Source of the DNA: Lachnospiraceae bacterium
Lineage (GTDB): Bacteria > Bacillota > Clostridia > Lachnospirales > Lachnospiraceae
Direction: 5' to 3'
Assembly: GCA_017513625.1 (NCBI GenBank)
Contig: JAFXEW010000094.1
Coordinates: 1-44,334, forward strand
DNA: 44,334 bases
Part shown: positions 8,541-17,401 of the stretch, piece after piece
How positions within the stretch are numbered: the stretch's first letter is position 1
Layout of the letters: each line of letters begins with the position of its first letter
Translations under genes and position numbers: made by a program
The notes under the pieces: model-generated
What the model was told of the DNA's origin: nothing
The model's database searches: none
The model's input: only the letters and a program-made list of their open reading frames with translations

Positions 8541-8553
8541 GGAGGGTAAAACC

Positions 8554-9060
8554 ATTAGCGATTATATCATTAACGAACAGATTAAAGACAAAGAAGTGCG
8601 TGTAATCGGTGAAAACGGTGAACAGCTTGGAGTTATGCCTACTAAGGAGGCTTTAAAACTTGCAGAAGAAGCAGAACTGGATTTAGTAAAGGTTGCACCT
8701 ACCGCAAAGCCTCCCGTATGCAGAATTGTTGATTACGGTAAGTTCAAGTATGAACAGCTCAGAAAAGAGAAAGAGGCAAAGAAAAAGCAGAAGGTTATTG
8801 AAGTAAAGGAGATTCGTCTTTCTCCCAACATTGATACCAATGACTTGAACACCAAGATTAATGCAGCCAGAAAGTTTTTAACTAAGGGAGATAAGGTAAA
8901 GATTACCTTACGTTTCCGTGGCCGTGAGATGGCACACATGAATAACAGTAAGCACATTCTGGATGATTTTGCTGAGAGTCTTAAGGATGTAGCTGTAGTT
9001 GAAAAAGCCCCTAAGGTTGAGGGCAGAAGTATGACAATGTTTTTAACTGAGAAGCGATAA
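8554..9060 (+). CDS. infC: Translation initiation factor IF-3
   Basis: A 168-residue IF-3, which binds the 30S subunit and checks the start codon. N-domain ([25 protein letters not shown]), lysine-rich linker (about 75-90) and C-domain are complete. The best start is ATT at 8554: GGAGGG (8541-8546) lies seven bases before it, and the protein then begins like other Gram-positive IF-3 proteins. ATG codons at 8521 and 8539 lie in the terminator or overlap the ribosome binding site. An AUU start lets IF-3 repress its own translation, as known in E. coli. Confidence 0.93.
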   Translation: MSDYIINEQIKDKEVRVIGENGEQLGVMPTKEALKLAEEAELDLVKVAPTAKPPVCRIVDYGKFKYEQLRKEKEAKKKQKVIEVKEIRLSPNIDTNDLNTKINAARKFLTKGDKVKITLRFRGREMAHMNNSKHILDDFAESLKDVAVVEKAPKVEGRSMTMFLTEKR

Positions 9061-9105
9061 TGCACACAGTTAGAATAGATTAATGAAATTTAGGAGGAAT
9101 TCGTT

Positions 9106-9303
9106 ATGCCCAAAATGAAGACAAGCAGAGCGGCAGCTAAGCGTTTTAAAGTGACAGGAACAGGTAAATTAAAGAGAAGCAAAGCTTACAAGAGCCATAT
9201 CTTGACCAAGAAATCTACTAAGAGAAAACGTAATCTTAGAAAAGCTGCAATGACAGATGCAACCAATGTAAAGAATATGAAGAAGATTTTACCTTATTTA
9301 TAA
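9106..9303 (+). CDS. rpmI: 50S ribosomal protein L35
   Basis: A 65-residue, very basic protein starting [20 protein letters not shown], the classic L35 beginning. It is a structural part of the large ribosomal subunit. It is the middle gene of infC-rpmI-rplT with a taggagg ribosome binding site. Confidence 0.97.
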   Translation: MPKMKTSRAAAKRFKVTGTGKLKRSKAYKSHILTKKSTKRKRNLRKAAMTDATNVKNMKKILPYL

Positions 9304-9326
9304 TTAGGTTAGGAGGAAAGTAGACA

Positions 9327-9683
9327 ATGGCAAGAATTAAAGGTGGCTTAAATGCCAGAAAGAAACATAACAGAGTTTTAAAGCTTGCAAAAGGTTACAG
9401 AGGTGCCAGAAGCAAGCAGTATAGAATTGCAAAGCAGTCCGTAATGAGAGCATTAACCAGCTCTTATGCAGGCAGAAAAGAGAGAAAGCGTCAGTTCAGA
9501 CAGCTGTGGATCGCTCGTATCAATGCAGCAGCAAGACTGAATGGTCTTTCTTACAGCAAGTTTATGTACGGCTTAAAGTTGGCAGGTATTGAAATGAACA
9601 GAAAGATGCTTGCTGAGATGGCTGTAAATGATGCAGACGGTTTTAAGACCCTTGCAGAACTTGCAAAGAGCAAACTGGCTTAA
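9327..9683 (+). CDS. rplT: 50S ribosomal protein L20
   Basis: A 118-residue L20 of normal length, rich in Arg and Lys at the N-terminus ([21 protein letters not shown]) and ending ELAKSKLA. It is an early assembly protein of the large subunit and the likely regulator that binds the leader at 8384-8540. It lies 23 bp after rpmI with an aggaggaaag ribosome binding site and ends the operon. Confidence 0.97.
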   Translation: MARIKGGLNARKKHNRVLKLAKGYRGARSKQYRIAKQSVMRALTSSYAGRKERKRQFRQLWIARINAAARLNGLSYSKFMYGLKLAGIEMNRKMLAEMAVNDADGFKTLAELAKSKLA

Positions 9684-9701
9684 TAAAGAATTCAGGAGAT
9701 G

Positions 9702-9731
9702 TGCCCGGCAGGATTATGCCGGGCATTTTTT
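9702..9731 (+). terminator. Terminator of infC-rpmI-rplT
   Basis: tgcccggca (9702-9710) pairs with tgccgggca (9717-9725) over a 6-base loop, followed by six T. Confidence 0.92.
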
Positions 9732-9736
9732 GAAAC

Positions 9737-10519
9737 ATGGTTATTTTTTTTGATATTGATGGTACATTAATAGATGAATCAGAACAAATGCCTCATAGCG
9801 CAAGGGAGGCAATTAGGGAAGCAAAAGAAAACGGGCATATATGTATGATTAACACGGGCAGGGCCGCAAATATGGTAAGTGAAGACTTGCGGAAGATGGC
9901 CGGGATGGATGGCTATCTCTTTGGCTGTGGTACAATGATTGAGTATCGCGGAGAAATTCTTTTCCACAAGACTTTCACTGTATCCGAGGCTGAAAATATT
10001 ATAGAAGGACTGCGTCGTTATCAGATTGATGCGGTCTTAGAAGGGGCATCCCGTACATTTTGTCCCTATCCGGAGGAAACTTTTTCCGTAGAGTTTCGCA
10101 GGTTTTCCGAAAAATGGTTAAGGGACGGATATCGGTGCTATGCATGGGACAATGCAGCCGGATATTTTGATAAATTTTATTCTTATATGGGAGATAAAAA
10201 GAATCGGGAAGGTTTCATGGAGGAGTTCGGAGACCGCCTTGACTTTATAGATAGAGAAAAAGGGTATTACGAAGTGACGCCCAAGGGATTTTCCAAGGCA
10301 TCCGGTATGGAGCGTATGGCAGGTATTATGCAATTTTCCATGGATGATACAGTGGCAATCGGAGACAGTAACAATGACTTGTCTATGCTTAAACGTGCAG
10401 GCAGGGCGGTTGCAATGGCAAAATCCTCTGCGGAGGTATTAAAGACGGCTGATTTTATAACCACAGATGTGAACGACGAAGGCATACGGAATGCTCTCAA
10501 GTGGTTGGGGGCTATATAG
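9737..10519 (+). CDS. HAD-superfamily Cof-type phosphatase
   Basis: A 260-residue HAD hydrolase of the Cof/YbiV type, which dephosphorylates sugar phosphates or similar small molecules. Motif I is FFDIDGTL (Asp6 and Asp8), motif II is the Thr in MINTGR, and motif IV is GDSNNDLSML near 213-222. The C2-type cap lies between. The start is odd: ATG 9737 comes six bases after the rplT terminator T-run and has no ribosome binding site, yet the motif begins two residues later, so no later start is possible. The substrate cannot be told from sequence. Confidence 0.88.
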   Translation: MVIFFDIDGTLIDESEQMPHSAREAIREAKENGHICMINTGRAANMVSEDLRKMAGMDGYLFGCGTMIEYRGEILFHKTFTVSEAENIIEGLRRYQIDAVLEGASRTFCPYPEETFSVEFRRFSEKWLRDGYRCYAWDNAAGYFDKFYSYMGDKKNREGFMEEFGDRLDFIDREKGYYEVTPKGFSKASGMERMAGIMQFSMDDTVAIGDSNNDLSMLKRAGRAVAMAKSSAEVLKTADFITTDVNDEGIRNALKWLGAI

Positions 10520-10545
10520 ACAAGTATATAAAAATAAGGTATGAT
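10517..10545 (+). promoter_or_regulatory. Promoter of the pepD gene
   Basis: TAGACA (10517-10522), 17-base spacer, TATGAT (10540-10545). The first three bases of the -35 are the stop codon TAG of the HAD gene. Confidence 0.6.
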
Positions 10546-10578
10546 GGATAGGAAATGTAAGCAGAAAGGATCTATCAG

Positions 10579-12030
10579 ATGAGGATATTAGGAGATTTAC
10601 AGCCTGCAAAGGTATTTTACTATTTTGAAGAAATCAGCAGGATTCCCCATGGTTCAGGCAATACGAAAAAAATTAGTGCATATCTGACTGATTTTGCCAG
10701 GGAGAGGGGACTGGAACATATACAGGATGAGGCAGGCAATGTGATTATCATGAAAGCGGCTACGCCGGGATATGAAACAGAGCCGGCCCTGATATTACAG
10801 GGACACATGGACATGGTGGCGGTGCAGACACCGGACAGTACCAAGGATATGACTATAGAAGGGCTTGAACTTTCAATAGACGGAGACTATGTATATGCCA
10901 AAGAGACTTCTCTGGGCGGAGATGACGGTATTGCCATAGCGTATGCCCTTGCTATATTAGACGCAGATGATTTAAAGCACCCTGCTTTGGAAGTGGTGAT
11001 TACCGTGGATGAAGAAATCGGGCTGTTAGGAGCAGGTGTGATAGACTTATCCATGCTTAAAGGAAGCAGAATGATTAACCTGGATTCGGAAGAGGAAGGG
11101 ATATTCTGGACCAGCTGTGCAGGTGGTGCTACGGCAGACTGTAAAATAGAAGTAAAAAGAGAGAAAATAGAAGGAATAAAGCTCCATGTGCTTTTGCATG
11201 GCTTACAGGGAGGGCACTCAGGTTGCGAAATCCATAAAGAACATGGCAATTCCAATGCCATGGCAGGAAGAATGCTCTATGCCCTTGCAGGTAAGTACGA
11301 GCCGGCACTGATGTTTGTAAATGGTGGACTGGCTGACAATGCCATTCCCAGACAGACGGAGATGGTACTGGTAGTTCCTGAAGAGAATGTCGATGCAGTG
11401 CAGGCTGACATACAGCACATGGCAGTGGCATTAAGAGAGGAAATGGGAGTTAAAGACCCGGAATTTGCTGTTACGGTCTGTGTACGGGAGTCAGGATGCT
11501 TTGAGGCAGTAACAGTGGAAGATACCCGCAGAGCAGCAGCTTTTGTCCATGGTATGCCTGCCGGCGTGCAGGCCATGAGTGCGGATATTCCCGGCTTGGT
11601 GGAAACTTCATTGAATATGGGTATTCTGTGCATGGAAGAGAACTGTCTGCATGGTAAGTTCTCTGTAAGGAGCAGCGTAGAAAGTGCTAAAGAAGCGCTG
11701 TTGCGGAAGCTGGAGGCAATCTGTGTTCTTGCTGGAGGCAGCATGGTAGTGACCGGAGAATATCCCGGTTGGAAATATCGTACAGATTCCCCTCTGCGCG
11801 ACAAAATGGTGCGTGTTTATCAGGAAATGTATGGAAGCATGCCCCGCGTGGAAGCGATTCATGCAGGTCTGGAATGCGGTATTTTGGGAAGTAAGATTCA
11901 GGATTTGGATTGTGTATCCATGGGACCTGATATGTACAATGTGCATACTACAGAAGAGAAACTCAGTATTTCCTCCACTGCTAAGGTGTGGGAATATCTG
12001 GTGCGTTTATTGGAGGAAAAGGATAAATGA
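10579..12030 (+). CDS. pepD: Aminoacyl-histidine dipeptidase (PepD, M20 family)
   Basis: A 483-residue cytosolic metallopeptidase of family M20C that cleaves dipeptides such as Xaa-His. Zinc-site landmarks are present: QGHMDMVAVQ (His and Asp), the GGDDG bridging Asp, the catalytic VDEEIGLLGA, and HTTEEKLSI near the end with the last His ligand. GLQGGHSGCEIHKEHGN marks the dimerisation lid. Length is normal. The next gene overlaps it by four bases (ATGA), so the two are translationally coupled. Confidence 0.94.
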   Translation: MRILGDLQPAKVFYYFEEISRIPHGSGNTKKISAYLTDFARERGLEHIQDEAGNVIIMKAATPGYETEPALILQGHMDMVAVQTPDSTKDMTIEGLELSIDGDYVYAKETSLGGDDGIAIAYALAILDADDLKHPALEVVITVDEEIGLLGAGVIDLSMLKGSRMINLDSEEEGIFWTSCAGGATADCKIEVKREKIEGIKLHVLLHGLQGGHSGCEIHKEHGNSNAMAGRMLYALAGKYEPALMFVNGGLADNAIPRQTEMVLVVPEENVDAVQADIQHMAVALREEMGVKDPEFAVTVCVRESGCFEAVTVEDTRRAAAFVHGMPAGVQAMSADIPGLVETSLNMGILCMEENCLHGKFSVRSSVESAKEALLRKLEAICVLAGGSMVVTGEYPGWKYRTDSPLRDKMVRVYQEMYGSMPRVEAIHAGLECGILGSKIQDLDCVSMGPDMYNVHTTEEKLSISSTAKVWEYLVRLLEEKDK

Positions 12031-13061
12031 TACTTTTTCAAAGTGACTACCTGGAAGGAGCACATCCGTTGATTTTGGAACGCCTGATGCAGACCAATAT
12101 GGAGCAGACTCCCGGGTATGGAGCAGACGATTATTGTAAAATTGCGGCAGACAAAATCCGAAGCTTATGTGAAGCAGATAAGGCAGAGGTTCATTTCATG
12201 GTAGGTGGAACCCAATCCAATCTGACAGTTATCGGAGCGTTGCTTCGCAGTTATCAGGGAGTAATTTGCGCCGATACCGGGCATATCAATGTACATGAAA
12301 CAGGTGCAATAGAGGCTACGGGGCACAAGGTACTGGGACTTCCCTGCGAGGACGGCAAACTTACTGCGGCTCAGGTGAAAGAATATTATTATAATCATAT
12401 GAATGATTCAAACAGGGAGCATATTGTACAGCCGGGAATGGTGTATATCTCTAATCCTACGGAATTAGGGACTATTTACACCAGGATGGAACTGGAAGCT
12501 CTTTATAAGGTGTGTAGTCAGTGCGGACTGTATTTGTTTATGGACGGTGCCAGACTGGGATACGGACTTAAGGCACCCGATAATGACCTGACTATGGTTG
12601 ATATAGCCCGGAATTGTGATGTTTTTTATATTGGCGGCACCAAGGTGGGCGCGTTGTTCGGAGAAGCCATAGTGATTAGCAATCCGGCACTTCAAAAGGA
12701 TTTCAGGTATTATATGAAGCAGCGTGGCGGAATGTTGGCCAAGGGAAGGCTCCTGGGACTACAGTTTGACACTTTGTTTACAGATGATTTGTATTTCAGG
12801 ATTGCAGGACATGCAATTGAACTGGCAGAAGAACTCAGAGGCGCTTTTAAGCGCAAAGGCATTGCCTTTTTAGTGGAAAATCATACCAATCAGTTATTTC
12901 CCGTGCTTCATGATGAGCAGATAGCATATCTTGGGGAAAGGTTTGGTTTTTCTTACGAGAGAAGGGTGGATGAATGTCATAGTGCGGTCCGTTTTTGCAC
13001 CAGCTGGGCTACAAAAGCTGAGGATGTACAAACATTAATAGAAGCTATAGAGAATTTATAG
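12027..13061 (+). CDS. Low-specificity threonine aldolase family enzyme
   Basis: A 344-residue PLP enzyme of the threonine aldolase/beta-eliminating lyase family, which splits L-threonine or allo-threonine to glycine and acetaldehyde. Visible motifs are FMVGGTQSNL near the start, DTGHINVHETGA, FMDGARLGYGL with the cofactor Asp, and YIGGTKVGALFGEA with the Schiff-base Lys. It overlaps pepD by four bases. The context suggests dipeptide and amino-acid breakdown. Exact substrate preference is not readable, so I leave the symbol blank. Confidence 0.9.
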   Translation: MILFQSDYLEGAHPLILERLMQTNMEQTPGYGADDYCKIAADKIRSLCEADKAEVHFMVGGTQSNLTVIGALLRSYQGVICADTGHINVHETGAIEATGHKVLGLPCEDGKLTAAQVKEYYYNHMNDSNREHIVQPGMVYISNPTELGTIYTRMELEALYKVCSQCGLYLFMDGARLGYGLKAPDNDLTMVDIARNCDVFYIGGTKVGALFGEAIVISNPALQKDFRYYMKQRGGMLAKGRLLGLQFDTLFTDDLYFRIAGHAIELAEELRGAFKRKGIAFLVENHTNQLFPVLHDEQIAYLGERFGFSYERRVDECHSAVRFCTSWATKAEDVQTLIEAIENL

Positions 13062-13080
13062 GGAAGAAAAAAGGAGTAGG

Positions 13081-14346
13081 ATGATGAAGGATAAAAAAGA
13101 CAGAATAAGTCAAATCAGAAATCTCATGATTTTTGGTGCGTTTCTGGTCCTTGTACTTATTTACAGTAAATATGTTTTTAAAGGAATCGGACTTGCATTC
13201 AGTATTATAAAACCCTTTGCCATCGGCGGCGTAATTGCTTTTATTATTAATATTCCAATGAACGGAATAGAGAAGCGTATGCTGAAAAAGTGGCAGGGGA
13301 AATCCGCTGACACGTTAAAAAGACCAATAAGTATGATTTTAGCATTGCTTTTTCTGGCCTTAATTCTTACGGCAGTGGTGCTTGTGGTGGTGCCCCAATT
13401 AACAGTTACTTTTGCAGAATTGGGTAAAAAGATTCCGGTATTCATCAATAATATGTGGGAAGAGCTTTTGGATTTTTCCAGACAATATCCCCAACTGCAA
13501 CAGGAGCTTGCCCGTATAGATATCAAAGAGTTTAACTGGGAAAATATTCTGGCAGCAGTTTTTGCGTTTCTGAAGAATGGTGTGGGGAGCATTATGACAT
13601 CCACCATAGGTGTGGCTTCCAGTATTATCGGCGGTATTATAAATGGTGTGATTTCTTTTATTTTTGCATTATACATTCTTACTCAGAAAGAGAGGCTGGC
13701 AGACCAGGGAACACGTGTGATAGAAGCCTATGCATCCGAAACTGTGGCAGAACGCATATTGTATGTGTTCCGAATGTTGAATAAGAATTTTACCAATTTT
13801 GTTACCGGACAATGTTTGGAGGCAATTGTACTGGGGGTATTGTTCTTTGCGGCGATGTCTGTGCTTGGCATGCCTTATGCACTTCTTATCGGTGTATTAA
13901 TTGCATTTACGGCATTGATTCCTGTAGTGGGAGCTTTTATCGGTTGCGGCGTGGGGGCATTCCTGATTTTGATTGATGATCCCATGCAGGCATTATGGTT
14001 TGTGATTATGTTTTTGATTATCCAGCAGTTGGAGGGGAATCTGATTTATCCCAAAGTAGTAGGCAATTCAGTGGGATTACCTGCTATCTGGATACTGATG
14101 GCTGTCAGTGTGGGCGGCAGTCTATTTGGTGTCGCAGGTATGTTGTTCTTTATTCCTCTGCTTTCTACCTGTTATGCCTTACTGCGTGATGATGTGAATA
14201 AGCGTAATGCTGTAAGACGAAGGGAGACTCCGCCGGCAAAGGATGAAGAATGTGAAGAAATAAATGAAGAATTACCGGAAATAAATGATTCGGATGTGGA
14301 AAAGGAAGAAGATGTACCGGTTCCTGCTACAGAAAATCATGGCTAA
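13081..14346 (+). CDS. AI-2E family transporter
   Basis: A 421-residue membrane protein with about eight hydrophobic helices and the family pattern (residues about 290-340: QQLEGNLIYPKVVG and WILMAVSVGGSLFGVAGMLFFIPL). The last about 55 residues form an acidic, Glu-rich cytoplasmic tail. Members of the family export autoinducer-2 (TqsA) or act as sodium/proton antiporters; the substrate here is unknown. ATG 13081 and 13084 are both possible after aaaggagtagg. It lies 20 bp after the aldolase gene and probably ends that operon. Confidence 0.9.
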   Translation: MMKDKKDRISQIRNLMIFGAFLVLVLIYSKYVFKGIGLAFSIIKPFAIGGVIAFIINIPMNGIEKRMLKKWQGKSADTLKRPISMILALLFLALILTAVVLVVVPQLTVTFAELGKKIPVFINNMWEELLDFSRQYPQLQQELARIDIKEFNWENILAAVFAFLKNGVGSIMTSTIGVASSIIGGIINGVISFIFALYILTQKERLADQGTRVIEAYASETVAERILYVFRMLNKNFTNFVTGQCLEAIVLGVLFFAAMSVLGMPYALLIGVLIAFTALIPVVGAFIGCGVGAFLILIDDPMQALWFVIMFLIIQQLEGNLIYPKVVGNSVGLPAIWILMAVSVGGSLFGVAGMLFFIPLLSTCYALLRDDVNKRNAVRRRETPPAKDEECEEINEELPEINDSDVEKEEDVPVPATENHG

Positions 14347-14421
14347 AATGACTATAGAAAGTCCCTTTTAAGTGGACAAATGTGTATATTGTTACAAAAA
14401 CAAAAAAAATAAAAAAAACTA

Positions 14422-14450
14422 TTGCTTTTTAGAAATGCATATGCTAATAT
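14422..14450 (+). promoter_or_regulatory. Promoter of tRNA-Pro
   Basis: TTGCTT (14422-14427), 17-base spacer, TAATAT (14445-14450), 12 bases before the tRNA. An A-tract precedes the -35. Confidence 0.65.
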
Positions 14451-14462
14451 ACTATTTGTTCA

Positions 14463-14537
14463 CGGGGTGTGGCTCAGTTTGGTTAGAGCGCCGTCTTAGG
14501 GAGGCGGAGGTCGCGAGTTCGAATCCCGCCACTCCGA
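14463..14537 (+). tRNA. tRNA-Pro, anticodon AGG
   Basis: A full cloverleaf folds by hand: acceptor cggggtg/cactccg, D-stem gctc/gagc, anticodon stem ccgtc/ggcgg with loop ttaggga (anticodon AGG at 14498-14500), variable loop aggtc, T-stem gcgag/cccgc with loop ttcgaat. No CCA is encoded. The G after the anticodon and the CGGGGUG acceptor are typical of bacterial proline tRNAs. Two oddities are A at wobble position 34 and an A-C mismatch in the T-stem (14516 with 14526). Confidence 0.92.
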
Positions 14538-14540
14538 CGA

Positions 14541-14571
14541 GAGATCAGCAGACGCGCTGGTCTCTTTTTTT
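14541..14571 (+). terminator. Terminator of tRNA-Pro
   Basis: gagatcag (14541-14548) pairs with ctggtctc (14557-14564), followed by seven T. Confidence 0.88.
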
Positions 14572-14603
14572 ACAGATTTACGATAGAGATTGCAAAAATT
14601 GTA

Positions 14604-14632
14604 TATACAAATACGAAACATTGTGATAGAAT
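14604..14632 (+). promoter_or_regulatory. Possible promoter of the EAL gene
   Basis: TATACA (14604-14609), 17-base spacer, TAGAAT (14627-14632) preceded by TGn, an extended -10. The -35 matches four of six consensus bases. Confidence 0.35.
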
Positions 14633-14714
14633 TAAGAAAAATGTACAATTGATGCTGATTATGTACAAATGACGAACCGGATATTACGTGGGTCGATGGA
14701 TAGCAGGTGATAGC

Positions 14715-15911
14715 ATGAGTAAAATAACAGAACAGGAAGTACTGGAAGCATTAAAAAACAAAGAAATGCAAGTATATTATCAGCCGCAGTATGACACCTT
14801 GAGCAAGAAGCTGAAAGGTGCGGAAGCATTGGTACGCTGGTTTAGACCTGATGGTACTTTAGTAATGCCCGGTGCATTTATTCCGCTTTTGGAAGAAACC
14901 TCGGCAATATTGCAACTGGACTGGTACATGACAGAGCGCGTCTGTGAATTTTTAAATAGGCAGAAAGCGGAGGGTTTGACACCTGTTCCTATTTCTATTA
15001 ATTATTCCAGAAGGCATGTACAGGAAGAGGACTTTGTGGACAAACTGAGTCAGATTGCGGACAATTATGGGGTGCCCCGTAAGTTGCTTATTGTAGAAAT
15101 TACAGAATCCATGCTTGAAGAGAAGACTGTCAGTGTGATAGATTTGATTCGAAAAGTTCGTGCGGCAGGTTTTTGTGTTGCTATTGATGATTTCGGAAGC
15201 GGTCTGTCCTCACTTAGTTTTGTAAAAGATATTTCCGTGGATATACTTAAGATTGACCGTTCCCTTTTCAGCGGTAACTGTGAAGATGAAAAGGAACGTA
15301 TCGTATTGGAAAGTATTTTCATGTTTGCACACCGTTTGAAGTGGACTACGGTTGCGGAAGGTGTTGAAACAGCGGAGCAGCTTAATTTCTTAAAGACCTG
15401 TGATTGTAAGATGATACAGGGTTATTTGTTCGCAAAACCCATGCCGGAAGCAGATTTTGTAAATATATGCAGGGAATGTGATGCAGAAGAATCAGGTGAT
15501 TATTTTGAGCAGTTGCAGGATACTTACGGTGCATTGAATCTCTTGTTGGATGCGATAATGATGTGTTATCCCCTGATCATTATGGTGAATCTGAGCAGGG
15601 ACAGCTATTATATGATGGCCTATGATAATTTTACCACCCATACCTGTGCTTCCAGCGGCGTATTCCATGAATTGATTGAAAATGCCGTGCCCAGCATGCA
15701 TCCCGATGACAGGGAGTTGTTTGCTCGTGTTTTCAGTGCCGAGAACCAGCTGCGTGCAATAGCGGACGGACAGAAGTACGTACGTGCCATTACCAGACAG
15801 CTGGGAGATGATGGATTGTACCGCAAGGTGGAAACCACGAATTTCTTTGTAAAGAGTCCCTATTCGGAGGACGCATTGGCTATTACATTAAGCCACAGTC
15901 TGGAGGATTAG
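14715..15911 (+). CDS. EAL-domain cyclic-di-GMP phosphodiesterase with C-terminal PAS-like domain
   Basis: A 398-residue cytosolic protein. The EAL domain (about 10-250) hydrolyses cyclic di-GMP to pGpG. Catalytic motifs look complete: the EAL triplet at 37-39 (AEALVRW), SINYSR, EITES, DDFGSG, LKIDRS, EGVE and QGYLFAKP. The last about 130 residues resemble the PAS-like domain seen in Lachnospiraceae GGDEF/EAL proteins, with the pattern SMHPDDRELF. No membrane segment or GGDEF domain is present. I chose ATG 14715, with caggtga just upstream, over the ATG at 14688. It is a single-gene unit between terminators. Confidence 0.88.
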   Translation: MSKITEQEVLEALKNKEMQVYYQPQYDTLSKKLKGAEALVRWFRPDGTLVMPGAFIPLLEETSAILQLDWYMTERVCEFLNRQKAEGLTPVPISINYSRRHVQEEDFVDKLSQIADNYGVPRKLLIVEITESMLEEKTVSVIDLIRKVRAAGFCVAIDDFGSGLSSLSFVKDISVDILKIDRSLFSGNCEDEKERIVLESIFMFAHRLKWTTVAEGVETAEQLNFLKTCDCKMIQGYLFAKPMPEADFVNICRECDAEESGDYFEQLQDTYGALNLLLDAIMMCYPLIIMVNLSRDSYYMMAYDNFTTHTCASSGVFHELIENAVPSMHPDDRELFARVFSAENQLRAIADGQKYVRAITRQLGDDGLYRKVETTNFFVKSPYSEDALAITLSHSLED

Positions 15912-15930
15912 GATCGCATATTTGCATATT

Positions 15931-15957
15931 AAGAGACTGGGCAACCGGTCTCTTTTA
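15931..15957 (+). terminator. Terminator of the EAL gene
   Basis: aagagactgg (15931-15940) pairs with ccggtctctt (15945-15954) over gcaa-like loop bases, followed by a short T-run. Confidence 0.8.
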
Positions 15958-15988
15958 TTGAGTATGAATATTGGGCAGGAGAATAAAG

Positions 15989-17140
15989 ATGAGTAATGTA
16001 AAAGTGCAATGCCCCCATGTGAAAAAGTGTGGCGGCTGTAAATGGATTAATCAGGATTACAATGTGCAGTTACTGGAAAAGGAGAAGCATCTCAGCATGA
16101 TGATGCGCCCTTTTTGCAAGGTTGAACCCATTATCGGTATGGAGGAACCCTACCACTATCGTAATAAGGTACATGCGGTATTCGGTGAGGACAGAAAGCA
16201 CAATCCTATTTCCGGAATTTACGAAGAAAAGTCCCACCGTATCGTGCCGGTGGACAATTGTCTTATTGAAAACGAAAATGCGGACAGAATCATTGTGTCC
16301 GTTAGGGGTCTTTTAAAATCCTTTAAAATCAGGCCTTACAATGAAGATACAGGATATGGACTTTTGCGTCATGTTTTGGTGCGTACGGGCCATGTAACAG
16401 GGCAGGTAATGGTGGTATTGGTGCTTGCGTCCCCCATAATGCCTTCTAAAAATAATTTTGTGAAGGCTCTGCGTAAGCTTCATCCCGAAATCACTACCAT
16501 TGTGATTAATGTAAATAATAGAGGTACCAGTATGGTACTGGGTGAGAAGGAACAGGTGATTTACGGAAAGGGGTACATTGAGGATGTACTGTGCGGAAAA
16601 AGCTTCAGGATATCCCCTAAGTCCTTTTATCAGGTCAATCCCGTCCAGACGGAGAAATTATATGCCAAGGCAATGGAATTCGCTGCTCTGAATGGCAGTG
16701 AAACCGTAATAGATGCCTACTGCGGCACCGGAACCATCGGAATGATTGCATCCGACAAGGCGGGACAGGTCATAGGTGTGGAACTTAATAAGGACGCAGT
16801 GAGGGACGCCATTGCCAATGCCAAGCAAAACGGCATCACTAATATCCGGTTCTATAATAATGATGCCGGTAAATTTTTGGTGGATATGGCGTCGCAAAGA
16901 GGCAAGGCGGATGTGATTATCATGGACCCACCCCGCAGCGGCAGTGATGAAGCTTTTCTCAATTCCGTAGCGGCAGTCAAGCCGGAAAAGGTGGTGTATA
17001 TATCCTGCAATCCGGATACTTTGGTAAGGGATTTAAAATATCTGACCAAGAAGGGATATGAAGTAAAAAAGGCAGTGGGCGTGGATCTATTCCCTTTTAC
17101 TGAGCATGTGGAGACGGTATGTTTACTCTCAAAGCAATAG
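15989..17140 (+). CDS. 23S rRNA (uracil-5-)-methyltransferase, RlmC/RlmD type
   Basis: A 383-residue SAM-dependent enzyme that makes 5-methyluridine in RNA. The iron-sulfur ligands are Cys8, Cys14, Cys17 and Cys43 (CPHVKKCGGCKW ... FC). The Rossmann domain has DAYCGTGTIGM, IMDPPRSG and YISCNPDTLVRDL, whose Cys is the catalytic nucleophile. No N-terminal TRAM domain is present, so it resembles E. coli RlmC in layout. In Firmicutes one such protein (RlmCD) can modify both U747 and U1939, so the exact site is open. I chose ATG 15989 after caggaga. After 17140, 17141-17346 holds only a weak hairpin near 17226. Confidence 0.9.
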   Translation: MSNVKVQCPHVKKCGGCKWINQDYNVQLLEKEKHLSMMMRPFCKVEPIIGMEEPYHYRNKVHAVFGEDRKHNPISGIYEEKSHRIVPVDNCLIENENADRIIVSVRGLLKSFKIRPYNEDTGYGLLRHVLVRTGHVTGQVMVVLVLASPIMPSKNNFVKALRKLHPEITTIVINVNNRGTSMVLGEKEQVIYGKGYIEDVLCGKSFRISPKSFYQVNPVQTEKLYAKAMEFAALNGSETVIDAYCGTGTIGMIASDKAGQVIGVELNKDAVRDAIANAKQNGITNIRFYNNDAGKFLVDMASQRGKADVIIMDPPRSGSDEAFLNSVAAVKPEKVVYISCNPDTLVRDLKYLTKKGYEVKKAVGVDLFPFTEHVETVCLLSKQ

Positions 17141-17346
17141 CCATTTTATATGGGTTTGATGAAAGGGCTGCTTCTTGATATAGTTGCAGATGGAATGGCG
17201 AAAATACTATCGGAGAAGGCATTTCCCTGATTATGATTTTTCGGGAGAAAAAATTTTGTTATAAGAATTTAACTATGGACAGGAGTGTTCATTACCCGGC
17301 GCTTTTTGTATCAGGATTATGGCAGCCACCTGTATTTAGGAGAAAT

Positions 17347-17375
17347 TTGACAATTTTCTACAATTAGGATATTAT
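17347..17375 (+). promoter_or_regulatory. Promoter of the zinc-ribbon membrane protein gene
   Basis: TTGACA (17347-17352), 17-base spacer, TATTAT (17370-17375), 26 bases before the start codon. Confidence 0.75.
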
Positions 17376-17401
17376 TAAAGAAAAACGGGGGAGATAAGAA
17401 T

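Noticed and set aside
8346-8549. 67-residue frame in the infC leader
   Set aside because: The region is explained by the promoter, L20-type leader and terminator; the frame has no ribosome binding site.
11277-11804. 175-residue minus-strand frame inside pepD
   Set aside because: Antisense shadow of a clear M20 peptidase, with low-complexity Ser/Thr composition.
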